From contig CAMBRR010000019.1 of NCBI GenBank assembly GCA_945870315.1, forward strand, positions 1-32,243: a DNA stretch of 32,243 nt, given 5' to 3'. Below are positions 17,268 through 25,267 of the stretch, piece after piece. This stretch comes from an uncultured Bacteroidales bacterium. GTDB lineage: Bacteria; Bacteroidota; Bacteroidia; Bacteroidales; UBA932. The position numbers were made by a program, and so were the translations under genes. A model generated the notes under the pieces. The model made no database searches. It worked only from the letters and a program-made list of their open reading frames with translations, and was not told the origin of the DNA. Position 1 is the first letter of the stretch, and each line of letters starts with the position of its first letter.

Positions 17268-18047
17268 ATGAAAAAATTTTTCATGTTTTTGGCAGTAATG
17301 GGCTTGATGGCCTTTTCTGCACAGAATGCAGCAGCTCAGGATCAGGCTGCTGATACCACAGCAACCGAAGTGGCAGCTCCTGCAGCTGATGTCCTTGACG
17401 GACCGGAAGAAGTTCCGTTGCATCAGGCCCTCAAGACCAAGTTCATCGAAGGTGGCGCCGGCTTTATGGCTCTGGTTATCGTCTGCCTTATCCTCGGTCT
17501 TGCACTCGCAATTGAGCGTATCCTTTATCTTGGATTTTCAAAGACCAACACCAAGAAGCTTCTTGCAAAAGTTGAGGAAGCTCTCCAGAACGGTGGAGTT
17601 GAGAAAGCTATGGAAGTTTGCCGCAACACCCGCGGTCCTGTAGCCAGCATCTTCTATCAGGGTCTTCTCCGTATGGATCAGGGAATCGAGGCAGTTGAGA
17701 AATCTATCGTCAACTATGGTTCCGTTCAGATGAGCCAGATGGAAAAAGGTCTTTCTTGGATTTCCCTCTTCATTGCTATCGCACCTTCACTCGGATTCTT
17801 GGGAACAGTTATCGGTATGATTCAGGCATTCGATGCTATCCAGGTTGCAGGTGATATGTCACCAAACGTTGTTGCAGGTGGTATGAAGGTCGCTTTGATT
17901 ACAACCGTAGGTGGTTTGATCGTTGCCGTTATCCTTCAGATTTTCTACAACTACATTCTTTCTCAGATTGACTCCCTCACTATCGAAATGGAGGATGCTT
18001 CAATCTCAATGGTAGACCTTTTGGTAAAGTATCAGGAAAACAAATAA
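17268..18047 (+). CDS. exbB: ExbB/TolQ/MotA-type proton channel subunit
   Basis: A 259-aa inner-membrane protein. An N-terminal signal-like hydrophobic segment (1-23, ending AAAQ) and an Ala-rich periplasmic stretch precede TM1 (66-88, LVIVCLILGLALAIERILYL), a cytoplasmic domain, TM2 (163-186, with IAPSLGFLGTVIGMIQAF, the MotA/ExbB signature) and TM3 (207-230, KVALITTVGGLIVAV). With ExbD it forms a proton-driven motor that energises TonB for outer-membrane uptake. First gene of exbB, membrane protein, exbD1, exbD2; the codons are smoother and AT-richer than neighbours, consistent with high expression. Confidence 0.93.
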   Translation: MKKFFMFLAVMGLMAFSAQNAAAQDQAADTTATEVAAPAADVLDGPEEVPLHQALKTKFIEGGAGFMALVIVCLILGLALAIERILYLGFSKTNTKKLLAKVEEALQNGGVEKAMEVCRNTRGPVASIFYQGLLRMDQGIEAVEKSIVNYGSVQMSQMEKGLSWISLFIAIAPSLGFLGTVIGMIQAFDAIQVAGDMSPNVVAGGMKVALITTVGGLIVAVILQIFYNYILSQIDSLTIEMEDASISMVDLLVKYQENK

Positions 18048-18056
18048 TTGAAGACA

Positions 18057-18485
18057 ATGTACGCTAAAGTAATCAAATGGATATCTTGGGTGTTGTTCAT
18101 CCTTGGAGTAGTTGTCAGCGTGTACGGATTCATAGTAGGATTCGACAGCAACGGTGACGCTCCGGTTGACGCAATGCTCTACTATGCGTACGCAATGGTA
18201 GTGATAGCATTGGTTGCCGTTATTCTCGGCGCCGTTGTAATCACAGCGATCAACAATCCGAAGTCGCTTCTTAAACTTGGACTTTATCTGGTTGGAGCCG
18301 CTGTTATCATTGCAGGCGCATACTTCCTCGCTCCCGGTACTCCGGCAGTCGGATATCTCGGAGCTCCCGTGTCTGACGCGACACTCAAATTTACAGACAC
18401 TCTTTTGAACCTTACATATCTCTGCTGCGGCCTTTCAGTTGTCTCCATCATCGTTGGAGCAATAGTTGCCGCTGCACGTAAATAA
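18057..18485 (+). CDS. Small integral membrane protein of the exb operon
   Basis: A 142-aa protein with four predicted TM helices (approximately residues 8-28, 42-66, 73-93, 113-138) and no catalytic motif. It belongs to a group of unnamed proteins found between ExbB and ExbD in Bacteroidetes; a structural or regulatory part of the motor complex is inferred from position only. Start: ATG 18057 preferred over the in-frame TTG at 18048 that abuts the exbB stop. The downstream exbD begins 8 bp after its stop. Confidence 0.72.
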   Translation: MYAKVIKWISWVLFILGVVVSVYGFIVGFDSNGDAPVDAMLYYAYAMVVIALVAVILGAVVITAINNPKSLLKLGLYLVGAAVIIAGAYFLAPGTPAVGYLGAPVSDATLKFTDTLLNLTYLCCGLSVVSIIVGAIVAAARK

Positions 18486-18493
18486 CTGACAAT

Positions 18494-19069
18494 ATGGCAA
18501 GAAAGACACCAGAAATCAACTCAAGCTCTACGGCGGACATCGCGTTCCTCCTGCTTTGCTACTTCCTGATGACCACTACAATGAACCAGGATATGGGTCT
18601 GCAGCGCCGTCTGCCGCCTATGCCTGACAAGAATCAGAAAGTGGAAGACCAGAAGGTCAACCGTCGCAATATCATCATTGTGAAGATCAATTCCGCAGAT
18701 AGACTGTTGGCTGGTAACGAGCCTATTCATGTCAGTCAACTCAAAGACAAGATCAAAGAGTTCCTCACAAACCCTGCAAACAATCCTGAACTGCCTGAGA
18801 AGTCAGAAATTGACATCGAAGGATATGGACCTTGTATGGTTTCCAAAGGCGTCATTTCACTCCAGAACGACCGTGGTACAAGTTACCAGGCATATATCTC
18901 CGTACAGAACGAACTAGTTGCAGCAATCAACGAACTTCGTGACGAGTGGGCAATGGCCAACTACGGTAGCAAGTATGCCAATCTGGATGAAGAAAAGCAG
19001 AATGTAGTCAGAAAGGCAATTCCTCAGAACATTTCAGAGGCAGAGCCTAAGGATATCGCTAAAAAATAA
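18494..19069 (+). CDS. exbD: ExbD/TolR-type biopolymer transport protein (first copy)
   Basis: A 191-aa protein with a short cytoplasmic N-terminus, one TM helix bearing the proton-carrying Asp15 (STADIAFLLLCYFLMTTTM) and a periplasmic domain (NIIIVKIN, LLAGNEPI). The C-terminal ~50 residues (YGSKYANLDEEKQNVVRKAIPQ) form an extension beyond the usual ExbD domain, as in Bacteroidetes homologues. Works with ExbB; 14 bp before the second exbD. Confidence 0.9.
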   Translation: MARKTPEINSSSTADIAFLLLCYFLMTTTMNQDMGLQRRLPPMPDKNQKVEDQKVNRRNIIIVKINSADRLLAGNEPIHVSQLKDKIKEFLTNPANNPELPEKSEIDIEGYGPCMVSKGVISLQNDRGTSYQAYISVQNELVAAINELRDEWAMANYGSKYANLDEEKQNVVRKAIPQNISEAEPKDIAKK

Positions 19070-19083
19070 TAGGAGAAACTGAT

Positions 19084-19551
19084 ATGTCAAAATTCAAAAA
19101 AGGTGATAAGAAAGGGATGCCGGGTATCACGACATCATCACTTTCGGATATCGTGTTCATGCTCCTGTTCTTCTTTATGGTGACGACTACAATGCGTGAA
19201 ACTGAGAATAAAGTTGTCGTAAAGCTTCCGGAAGCCACTGAGGTTGCCAAGCTTGAAAGAAAGGACTTGACTTCATACATCAATATCGGAACCCCTGTAA
19301 GACATCTTCAGGCACAGTACGGTAATGAAGCTCGTATCCAGCTCAACGACTCTTTCAAGACAACAGACGAGATTCGTGATTTCATCGCAGCAGAGCGTGA
19401 TGCTATGAGTGAGGCAGACAGACAGTTTATGACTGTTGCCATCAGAGCGGACGAGAATACGAGAATGGGTATTATCACCGACGTGAAGCAGGAGCTTCGC
19501 AGGTGTTCTGCCCTTAAGATAATGTATTCGGCAAGAAAGTCTGCAAAATAA
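19084..19551 (+). CDS. exbD: ExbD/TolR-type biopolymer transport protein (second copy)
   Basis: A 155-aa protein: basic N-terminus (MSKFKKGDKKGMPG), TM helix with Asp22 (SLSDIVFMLLFFFMVTTTM) and periplasmic domain (YINIGTP, RIQLNDSFKTTDEIRDFI, MTVAIRADENTRMGIITDVKQELR). It differs clearly from the first copy, so the pair probably forms a mixed ExbD dimer. Last gene of the operon, followed by a terminator. Confidence 0.9.
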   Translation: MSKFKKGDKKGMPGITTSSLSDIVFMLLFFFMVTTTMRETENKVVVKLPEATEVAKLERKDLTSYINIGTPVRHLQAQYGNEARIQLNDSFKTTDEIRDFIAAERDAMSEADRQFMTVAIRADENTRMGIITDVKQELRRCSALKIMYSARKSAK

Positions 19552-19573
19552 TTGCAGACCATATATTTAAAGA

Positions 19574-19609
19574 GAGGTTGACTAATTGATATTGGTCAGC
19601 CTCTTTTTT
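19574..19609 (+). terminator. Rho-independent terminator after the exb operon
   Basis: GAGGTTGACTAAT (19574-19586) pairs, with G-U pairs, with ATTGGTCAGCCTC (19591-19603); T run to 19609. Shares the core GGYTGACTAA with two other terminators in the window. Confidence 0.9.
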
Positions 19610-19621
19610 ATAAAAATCATA

Positions 19622-19651
19622 TTGAAGAATGCAGAAAAATTGGTATTTTTG
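19622..19651 (+). promoter_or_regulatory. Promoter of the alkaline phosphatase gene cluster
   Basis: TTG (19622-19624), 19 bp, TATTTTTG (19644-19651), followed by C. Good Bacteroidetes match; leader to the ATG at 19680 about 25 nt. No Pho-box was recognised. Confidence 0.65.
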
Positions 19652-19679
19652 CAAGATTTGATTTTTATCATGTAGGTAT

Positions 19680-20915
19680 ATGAGCAGCTTTATTTCAAAA
19701 ATACTAATTAAGACGGTAACGGCAGGACTGCTGACAACAGCTTTACTGAGCAGTTGCAGTAAGAATAATGATGATAAGGCCGACTACATCTTTCTGTTCA
19801 TTGGAGACGGAATGGGAAGCCAGAATGTAGCCTTGACCGAGTCATATCTGTCATACAAAGCCGGGAAGATTGGAGGAGAACAATTATGTTTTACCACATT
19901 CCCTTGCTATGGTATGGCTGATACCTATTCTGCAAACTTCGCAATAACCTGCTCTGCCGCCTCTGGGACAGCCATTGCGACCGGGTCCAAGACACTCAAC
20001 CGCAACATCGGAGTTGATGCAGAAGGAAATCCGGTCAAAAGCATTGCCTATGAATTGCAGGAGGATGACTATAATATTGGAATCATCTCCTCTGTTCCTT
20101 TGAACCACGCCACTCCTGCCGCCTTCTATACCAATGCCGGCAAAAGGTACAAATATTATGAAATAATGAAATCGCTTCCACAGAGCGGATTCAAATTCTT
20201 TGCAGGTTCGGGATTCATCAAATATTTCGGAAAGGACAACAAGGAACAGAGCAGCGCAGAATACCTCAGGGAAAACGGCTACAATGTATGCTTCTCAGAA
20301 GAAGAGTTCGAGAAAGCTGACAAGGACGGAAAGATTATCCTTTGCCAGCCATACAATAAGGAAAGCGAGCCGGCAAACTACGATGTTGGTGGTCCTCAGC
20401 CAGAAGGACATATTACGCTATCGAGAATGGTTGAAAATGCATTGGAACTTTTCTCAGACAAGAAACCGTTTTTCATAATGTGCGAAGGAGGAGAGATTGA
20501 TTGGGCCGCCCATTCCAATAAGGTAATGCCAACAGTAAAAAGTGTGATAGCATTCGATGATGCAATCCGTGTGGCATATGAGTTTTACAAAAAACATCCG
20601 GACAACACCCTCATTGTAGTGACATCGGACCATGAAACCGGAGGAGCTTCACTGGGAACGGGTACAGGCCACCGCGAAAGCATTGGATGGGCATATCTGG
20701 ACAGCGTCTATACAGCAAACAATTCCACCAACAGGCTGACAGATGAAGAAAACAGGGAATTGAATTGGAAAGCCAATATCGGATGGACAAGCGAGGACCA
20801 CACTGGAGGTGCAGTTCCGGTATATGCCATCGGAAAGGGTGCAGAAAGATTCTGCGGAAGAATGGACAACACAGAAATTAAAGCAAAAATTCTGGCTGAA
20901 GAGCCTTGTAAATAA
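19680..20915 (+). CDS. Alkaline phosphatase, lipoprotein
   Basis: A 411-aa phosphomonoesterase of the PhoA superfamily, held as a lipoprotein: the lipobox ALLSSC places the lipid-carrying Cys at 26. Active site: FLFIGDGMG (metal Asp43), CSAASGTAIATG (nucleophile Ser92), NHATPAAF, GGEIDWAAH (metal Glu and Asp), TSDHETGG and EDHTGGAVPVYAIG (His ligand). The residue before the nucleophile is Cys91 where E. coli PhoA has Asp101. Location would be the outer membrane or periplasm, releasing phosphate from organic phosphates. It is 9 bp before asnS, so some co-transcription is likely. Confidence 0.9.
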   Translation: MSSFISKILIKTVTAGLLTTALLSSCSKNNDDKADYIFLFIGDGMGSQNVALTESYLSYKAGKIGGEQLCFTTFPCYGMADTYSANFAITCSAASGTAIATGSKTLNRNIGVDAEGNPVKSIAYELQEDDYNIGIISSVPLNHATPAAFYTNAGKRYKYYEIMKSLPQSGFKFFAGSGFIKYFGKDNKEQSSAEYLRENGYNVCFSEEEFEKADKDGKIILCQPYNKESEPANYDVGGPQPEGHITLSRMVENALELFSDKKPFFIMCEGGEIDWAAHSNKVMPTVKSVIAFDDAIRVAYEFYKKHPDNTLIVVTSDHETGGASLGTGTGHRESIGWAYLDSVYTANNSTNRLTDEENRELNWKANIGWTSEDHTGGAVPVYAIGKGAERFCGRMDNTEIKAKILAEEPCK

Positions 20916-20924
20916 CTGATTCAA

Positions 20925-22322
20925 ATGGAAAAGAGAATTAAAGTCAAGGACCTGCTCAAATGTGAGCCTGGTCAGGAAGTGACAGCCAAAGGCTGGGTTA
21001 GGACAAAGAGAGGAAATAAGAATGTAGCCTTCATCGCTTTGAATGACGGTTCCACCATATATAACATCCAGGTGGTTGTGGACAAGACTGCTATTGACGA
21101 GAATGTTCTTGCCAAGGTCACCACAGGAGCCTGCATCCGTGTGAGCGGAAAGCTCGTGGAATCTGTAGGAAGCGGTCAGGCCGTGGAAATACAGGCAGGG
21201 GAAATCGAGGTGTATGGGGAATGCGATCCTATGAGATACCCTCTCCAGAAAAAGGACACCTCTTTCGAATACCTCAGGACAGTGGCTCATATGAGACCGA
21301 GGACCAACACCTTCGGAGCCATCCTGCGAATCAGAAACAATATGGCTTTCGCAATCCATAAGTTCTTCAATGAGAAAGGGTTCGTTTACCTTCACACTCC
21401 ACTCATCACGGCCTCTGACTGCGAAGGTGCCGGACAGATGTTCCAGGTAACTACCCTGGATTTGAACAATGTCCCTATGAACAAGAAGGGAGAGGTGGAC
21501 TATACAAAGGACTTCTTTGGCAAACAGACCAACCTTACGGTAAGCGGACAGCTCGAAGGTGAACTCGGGGCAACGGCACTTGGAGAAATCTACACATTTG
21601 GACCGACCTTCAGGGCTGAAAACTCCAACACTCCGCGTCACCTTGCCGAATTCTGGATGATAGAGCCGGAAATGGCCTTTTACGACATTCGTGACAATAT
21701 GGACCTTGCTGAGGAATTTATCAAATACCTTGTTAAATATGCTCTGGACAACTGTGCAGACGATATCAAATTCCTCAACGACCGCTATGACAACGAGCTT
21801 GTCAGCCGTCTTGAAGGGGTTGCGCACACCGAATTCGTACGACTCCCATACACCGAGGGCATAAAGATTCTTGAGGAGGCCATTGCAAACGGTACCAAGT
21901 TCGAGTATCCCGTAGGTTGGGGCACTGACCTTCAGAGCGAGCACGAGAGATATCTTGTAGAACAGCATTTCAAGAAGCCTGTCATCCTTACTGATTATCC
22001 TAAGGACATCAAGGCATTCTATATGAAACAGAATGAGGACGGAAAGACCGTAAGGGCAATGGATGTACTCTTCCCGAAGATTGGTGAAATTATCGGCGGA
22101 TCTGAGAGAGAGGCCTCCCTGGAGAAACTTGAAAGAAGAATCGATGAGCTGGGAATGAGCCGCAGAGGATTGGAGTGGTACATAGACACAAGGCGCTTCG
22201 GTTCCGCTCCACACAGCGGCTTTGGACTAGGCTTCGAGAGGTTGCTGCTATTCGTAACGGGTATGAGCAACATCCGCGATGTCATTCCTTTCCCAAGAAC
22301 ACCTAAAAACGCAGAATACTAA
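20925..22322 (+). CDS. asnS: Asparaginyl-tRNA synthetase
   Basis: A 465-aa class IIb synthetase charging tRNA-Asn. N-terminal OB-fold anticodon-binding domain (1-110: [25 protein letters not shown]), then the catalytic domain with motif 2 ([21 protein letters not shown]) and motif 3 ([27 protein letters not shown]). The C-terminus is the FPRTP form typical of AsnRS rather than AspRS. Length is usual. A 521-codon frame on the opposite strand is an antisense shadow of this gene. Followed by udk after 18 bp. Confidence 0.96.
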   Translation: MEKRIKVKDLLKCEPGQEVTAKGWVRTKRGNKNVAFIALNDGSTIYNIQVVVDKTAIDENVLAKVTTGACIRVSGKLVESVGSGQAVEIQAGEIEVYGECDPMRYPLQKKDTSFEYLRTVAHMRPRTNTFGAILRIRNNMAFAIHKFFNEKGFVYLHTPLITASDCEGAGQMFQVTTLDLNNVPMNKKGEVDYTKDFFGKQTNLTVSGQLEGELGATALGEIYTFGPTFRAENSNTPRHLAEFWMIEPEMAFYDIRDNMDLAEEFIKYLVKYALDNCADDIKFLNDRYDNELVSRLEGVAHTEFVRLPYTEGIKILEEAIANGTKFEYPVGWGTDLQSEHERYLVEQHFKKPVILTDYPKDIKAFYMKQNEDGKTVRAMDVLFPKIGEIIGGSEREASLEKLERRIDELGMSRRGLEWYIDTRRFGSAPHSGFGLGFERLLLFVTGMSNIRDVIPFPRTPKNAEY

Positions 22323-22340
22323 CCTGATAACCAACAAGTT

Positions 22341-22964
22341 ATGCTTATCATCGGAATCGCCGGAGGATCCGGCTCTGGAAAAACGACAGTAGTCAAGGCA
22401 ATCACCGACCAGCTCAAGGAAAGGGTTGTGGTGATTCCGCAGGACTCCTACTACAAGGACTTGAGCCATTGTACGGAACAGGAGAAGAAAGAACACAATT
22501 TCGACCACCCGGACTCAATTGATTTCGACCTGCTCTGCCAGCATCTGAAAGAATTGAAGGAAGGAAAGACTATCGAGCAGCCTGTCTATTCCTACATTAC
22601 CTGCTCAAGGTCCGCAGACGAGACAGTCACTGTTGCTCCGGCGGATGTAATCATCGTTGAAGGCATCCTTATCTTCACCTGCGCAAAGCTTCGCAAACAA
22701 CTGGATATCAAGTTGTTCGTAGATGCAGACGATGACGACAGGCTGATGAGGGTGATGTCAAGGGATATCTTGGAAAGAGGCAAGACAGTCGAGTGGGTTA
22801 TTGAAAGATATTCAAAGACAGTGAAACCGATGTACCTCCAGTTCATAGAACCTAGCAAGAGGTATGCAGATGTCATCATCCCTCAGGGTGGCCACAATAA
22901 GGTGGCAATTGACATCATTTCCGCAACCATTGAAAAATCGCTCTCTGAGTGCAAGAAAAAATAA
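22341..22964 (+). CDS. udk: Uridine kinase
   Basis: Phosphorylates uridine or cytidine to UMP or CMP in pyrimidine salvage. The 207-aa protein has P-loop GIAGGSGSGKTTV (residues 5-17), IPQDSYYKDLS, NFDHPDSIDFDLL, PVYSY, the ATP-site segment VIIVEGILIF, FVDADDDDRLMRVMSRD and YLQFIEPSKRYADVIIP. Family-typical length. Its stop lies 7 bp before the next gene. Confidence 0.95.
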   Translation: MLIIGIAGGSGSGKTTVVKAITDQLKERVVVIPQDSYYKDLSHCTEQEKKEHNFDHPDSIDFDLLCQHLKELKEGKTIEQPVYSYITCSRSADETVTVAPADVIIVEGILIFTCAKLRKQLDIKLFVDADDDDRLMRVMSRDILERGKTVEWVIERYSKTVKPMYLQFIEPSKRYADVIIPQGGHNKVAIDIISATIEKSLSECKKK

Positions 22965-22971
22965 ATAGAAG

Positions 22972-23688
22972 TTGAACAAGGAAAATATAGCAGGATTGTA
23001 TATCACCGTGATATTCCATCTCACGGTGATTATTGTCTTGCTCGGAATAGGGATAGATTCAACTTTGAAAAAGGAAGAGAGTTTCGTGCTGGACTTCTCC
23101 AAACAAGAAGAAATAGAAAAGCAGGAGCAGCAGGAAAGATTCAAGGAAGACATCAGCAAAAGGCTTGATGAACTAATCTCCCAAGCCGGAGAGGTGCCGT
23201 CATCGCAGATAAGGAACATCGCAGTGGATGCCGGTTCCATCCTAAAGGATGACCGCGGGACTGATGCGCAAAAGCTCTACGAAGATGCCGCAAGACTCCA
23301 GAGAGAACTTGCAACAGGAGCTTCCAACGCCTTTGAAGAGGACGCAAGGGATGAAACTGTGGAAATGCCGTCACAAAAAAAGGACAGCAAGCCAGACAAA
23401 ACCTACAACGGTCCTTCTGTAGTTTCGTACAATCTTGACGGCAGGAAAGCGAGCAAGCTCAGCATACCGGCTTACCGATGCCTTGGAAGCGGGGATGTGA
23501 CAGTCATCATCACGGTGGACAATGCAGGACGGGTAATGGGAGCTAAAATCCTGGATGAAGTTTCCTCAGACGACAAATGTCTCAGGGACTTTGCAGTCAG
23601 GGCGGCAAGGCTTTCAAGGTTTTCCGCATCGCAAAGTGCCCCACCGAACCAGAAGGGGGAAATAGTATATCGGTTCATTGCTCAGTGA
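22972..23688 (+). CDS. TonB-like energy-transducer protein, no proline-rich region
   Basis: A 238-aa protein with one N-terminal TM helix (~7-28, LYITVIFHLTVIIVLLGIG), a long charged, Glu/Lys/Gln-rich coiled-coil-like stretch (~35-125) and a C-terminal TonB-like domain (~160-238: IPAYRCLGSGDVTVIITVDNAG, CLRDFAVRAARLSRF, GEIVYRF). The C-terminal shape matches the Bacteroidetes proteins annotated as energy transducer TonB. It could take force from the ExbB/ExbD cluster at 17.3-19.6 kb and pass it to outer-membrane receptors; this is inference. The usual Pro-Lys spacer of TonB is absent. The start is TTG at 22972; no ATG is available before the TM helix. Confidence 0.75.
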   Translation: MNKENIAGLYITVIFHLTVIIVLLGIGIDSTLKKEESFVLDFSKQEEIEKQEQQERFKEDISKRLDELISQAGEVPSSQIRNIAVDAGSILKDDRGTDAQKLYEDAARLQRELATGASNAFEEDARDETVEMPSQKKDSKPDKTYNGPSVVSYNLDGRKASKLSIPAYRCLGSGDVTVIITVDNAGRVMGAKILDEVSSDDKCLRDFAVRAARLSRFSASQSAPPNQKGEIVYRFIAQ

Positions 23689-23722
23689 GCGTAGGATGCC
23701 GCAAGATTTGTCGGAAGAATTA

Positions 23723-23753
23723 TTGATAATATTTACATTTTTTTGTACTTTTG
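23723..23753 (+). promoter_or_regulatory. Promoter of the TPR/yebC genes
   Basis: TTG (23723-23725), 20 bp, TACTTTTG (23746-23753), continuing into CCGGCCA, the same post-box sequence as at the NUDIX promoter. Leader to ATG 23802 about 45 nt. Confidence 0.68.
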
Positions 23754-23801
23754 CCGGCCACTTGCGGAAGTTTTATAACAGTAAATAATAAATATCAAGA
23801 T

Positions 23802-24476
23802 ATGGCTAAAGAAAATCTACACAAAAATGAAGGTGCCGAGGTAGTTGCCGAGGCAGTTTCCAAGACAGATCTCTTTTTTAAGGAGTACGGAAAACTGATG
23901 GCAATCATCCTCGCCGTATTGGTTGTGCTGGGTGCAGGCGCTCTGTGCTGGTACAAATTCCTCTATCAGCCTGCAGTTGTCGAGGCACAGGGCCAGATGA
24001 CTTCTGCCGAGCAGAGTTTTGCAGAGGGTGATTTCGAGACTGCGCTCAATGGAGACGGCAATGCTCTCGGGTTTGCACAGATTGTTGAAGAATATGGTTC
24101 AAAGGCCGGCAAATCCGTTTATCTGTATGCCGGAATCTGCGAGCTCCAGCTGGGAAACTGGGACAGCGCATTGAAGTACCTCAACTCCTACAAAGGCAAG
24201 GACGAGATTCTTGCAGCCCGCGCAGAAGCCTGCAAGGGTGACGCATATGTTGGACTTGAGAACTATGAGAAGGCACTTGCCCACTTCGAGAAAGCTGCTG
24301 CCAAGGTTGACAATATGTTTGCTGCAACCTACCTTCTCAAAGCTGGTCTGACTGCAGAAAAACTCGGACAGGACGACAAGGCTCTCTCATTCTACAAGAC
24401 AATCAAGGACAAATATCCTCAGTCTATGGAAGGATATGATGTGGACAAATACATAGGCAGAATCGAGAACAAATAA
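23802..24476 (+). CDS. Membrane-anchored TPR protein (YfgM-like layout)
   Basis: A 224-aa protein: charged N-terminus, one TM helix (~33-54, LMAIILAVLVVLGAGALCWYKF), then TPR-type helical pairs outside the membrane (AQGQMTSAEQSFAEGDFETAL, YLYAGICELQLGNWDSALKYL, GDAYVGLENYEKALAHFEKA, KLGQDDKALSFYKTIKDKYP). The layout resembles YfgM-type periplasmic scaffold or chaperone partners; partners are not known here. Start: the frame is open to 23751 within the promoter region, so ATG 23802 (MAKENLHK) is used. Confidence 0.8.
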   Translation: MAKENLHKNEGAEVVAEAVSKTDLFFKEYGKLMAIILAVLVVLGAGALCWYKFLYQPAVVEAQGQMTSAEQSFAEGDFETALNGDGNALGFAQIVEEYGSKAGKSVYLYAGICELQLGNWDSALKYLNSYKGKDEILAARAEACKGDAYVGLENYEKALAHFEKAAAKVDNMFAATYLLKAGLTAEKLGQDDKALSFYKTIKDKYPQSMEGYDVDKYIGRIENK

Positions 24477-24478
24477 TA

Positions 24479-24503
24479 TTAAGGCTGGCAAGTCCAGCCT
24501 TAT
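24479..24503 (+). terminator. Hairpin without T run, possible weak terminator or processing site
   Basis: TAAGGCTGG then CCAGCCTTA form a 9-bp stem with a short loop between the TPR gene and yebC. Only ATTGCAT follows, so intrinsic termination would be weak. Confidence 0.45.
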
Positions 24504-24529
24504 TGCATATACATTAAGTAAAGAACACT

Positions 24530-25261
24530 ATGGGACGTGCATTTGAATTCAGAAAAGAAAGAAAGTTCAAAAGATGGGGTCATATGGCCCGTGTCTTCAC
24601 CAAGATAGGAAAAGAAATCACCATCGCTGTAAAGCAAGGTGGTCCTGACGTAACCGGCAACCCTCGCCTTAGGGCATTGCTTCAGACCGCGAGAAGCGAG
24701 AATATGCCGAAAGAAAATATCGAAAGGGCTATCAAGAGAGCAAGCGACAAGGATCAGAGCGATTACAAGGAGGTGGTATTCGAGGGATATGGTCCTCATG
24801 GAATCGCAGTCCTGGTAGAGGCTGCAACTGACAACAACAACCGTACTGTTGCCAATGTCCGTTCATATTTCACCAAGAGCGGCGGCTCACTCGGAACATC
24901 CGGAAGCGTTGACTATATGTTCGACCGCAAATGTATGTTCAGGATGAAGAGCGACAAGCCATATGATATGGAAGAGCTTGAGCTTGAGATGATTGACTAT
25001 GGCGTAGAGGAAATATTCGAGGAGGAGAACGAGAATGAGGAGATGGAAATCGTCATCTATGGCGAATTCACCGCATTCAACTCCATCCAAAAATATATCG
25101 AGGACAATGGATATGAACTCATCAGCGCTGAATTCACAAGACTCCCTAACGTAGAGTTGAAGGAACTTGAGGGAGAAGACAAGGCTGACATCGAGAAACT
25201 CATCGAAAGAATCGAGGAAGACGATGATGTCCAGAACGTATATACAACAATGAAACCATAA
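24530..25261 (+). CDS. yebC: YebC/PmpR-family translation or transcription factor
   Basis: A 243-aa cytoplasmic protein of the YebC family. The N-terminus reads MGRAFEFRKERKFKRWGHMA where many homologues have MAGHSKWANI; this is the Bacteroidetes version. The rest fits: FTKIGKEITIAVKQGG, NPRLRALLQTARSENMPKENIERAIKRA, YGPHGIAVLVEAATDNNNRTVANVR, then the acidic C-terminal domain. Members act in transcription control or, as recently shown for relatives, in helping ribosomes through difficult (proline-rich) stretches. 6 bp before the phosphodiesterase gene. Confidence 0.94.
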   Translation: MGRAFEFRKERKFKRWGHMARVFTKIGKEITIAVKQGGPDVTGNPRLRALLQTARSENMPKENIERAIKRASDKDQSDYKEVVFEGYGPHGIAVLVEAATDNNNRTVANVRSYFTKSGGSLGTSGSVDYMFDRKCMFRMKSDKPYDMEELELEMIDYGVEEIFEEENENEEMEIVIYGEFTAFNSIQKYIEDNGYELISAEFTRLPNVELKELEGEDKADIEKLIERIEEDDDVQNVYTTMKP

Positions 25262-25267
25262 TCAGTT

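Noticed and set aside
20649..22214. 521-codon open frame on the minus strand across the phosphatase end and asnS
   Set aside because: It is fully antisense to two clearly conserved genes, has no recognisable domain, and its Cys/His/Phe-rich composition is what a reverse reading of asnS gives.
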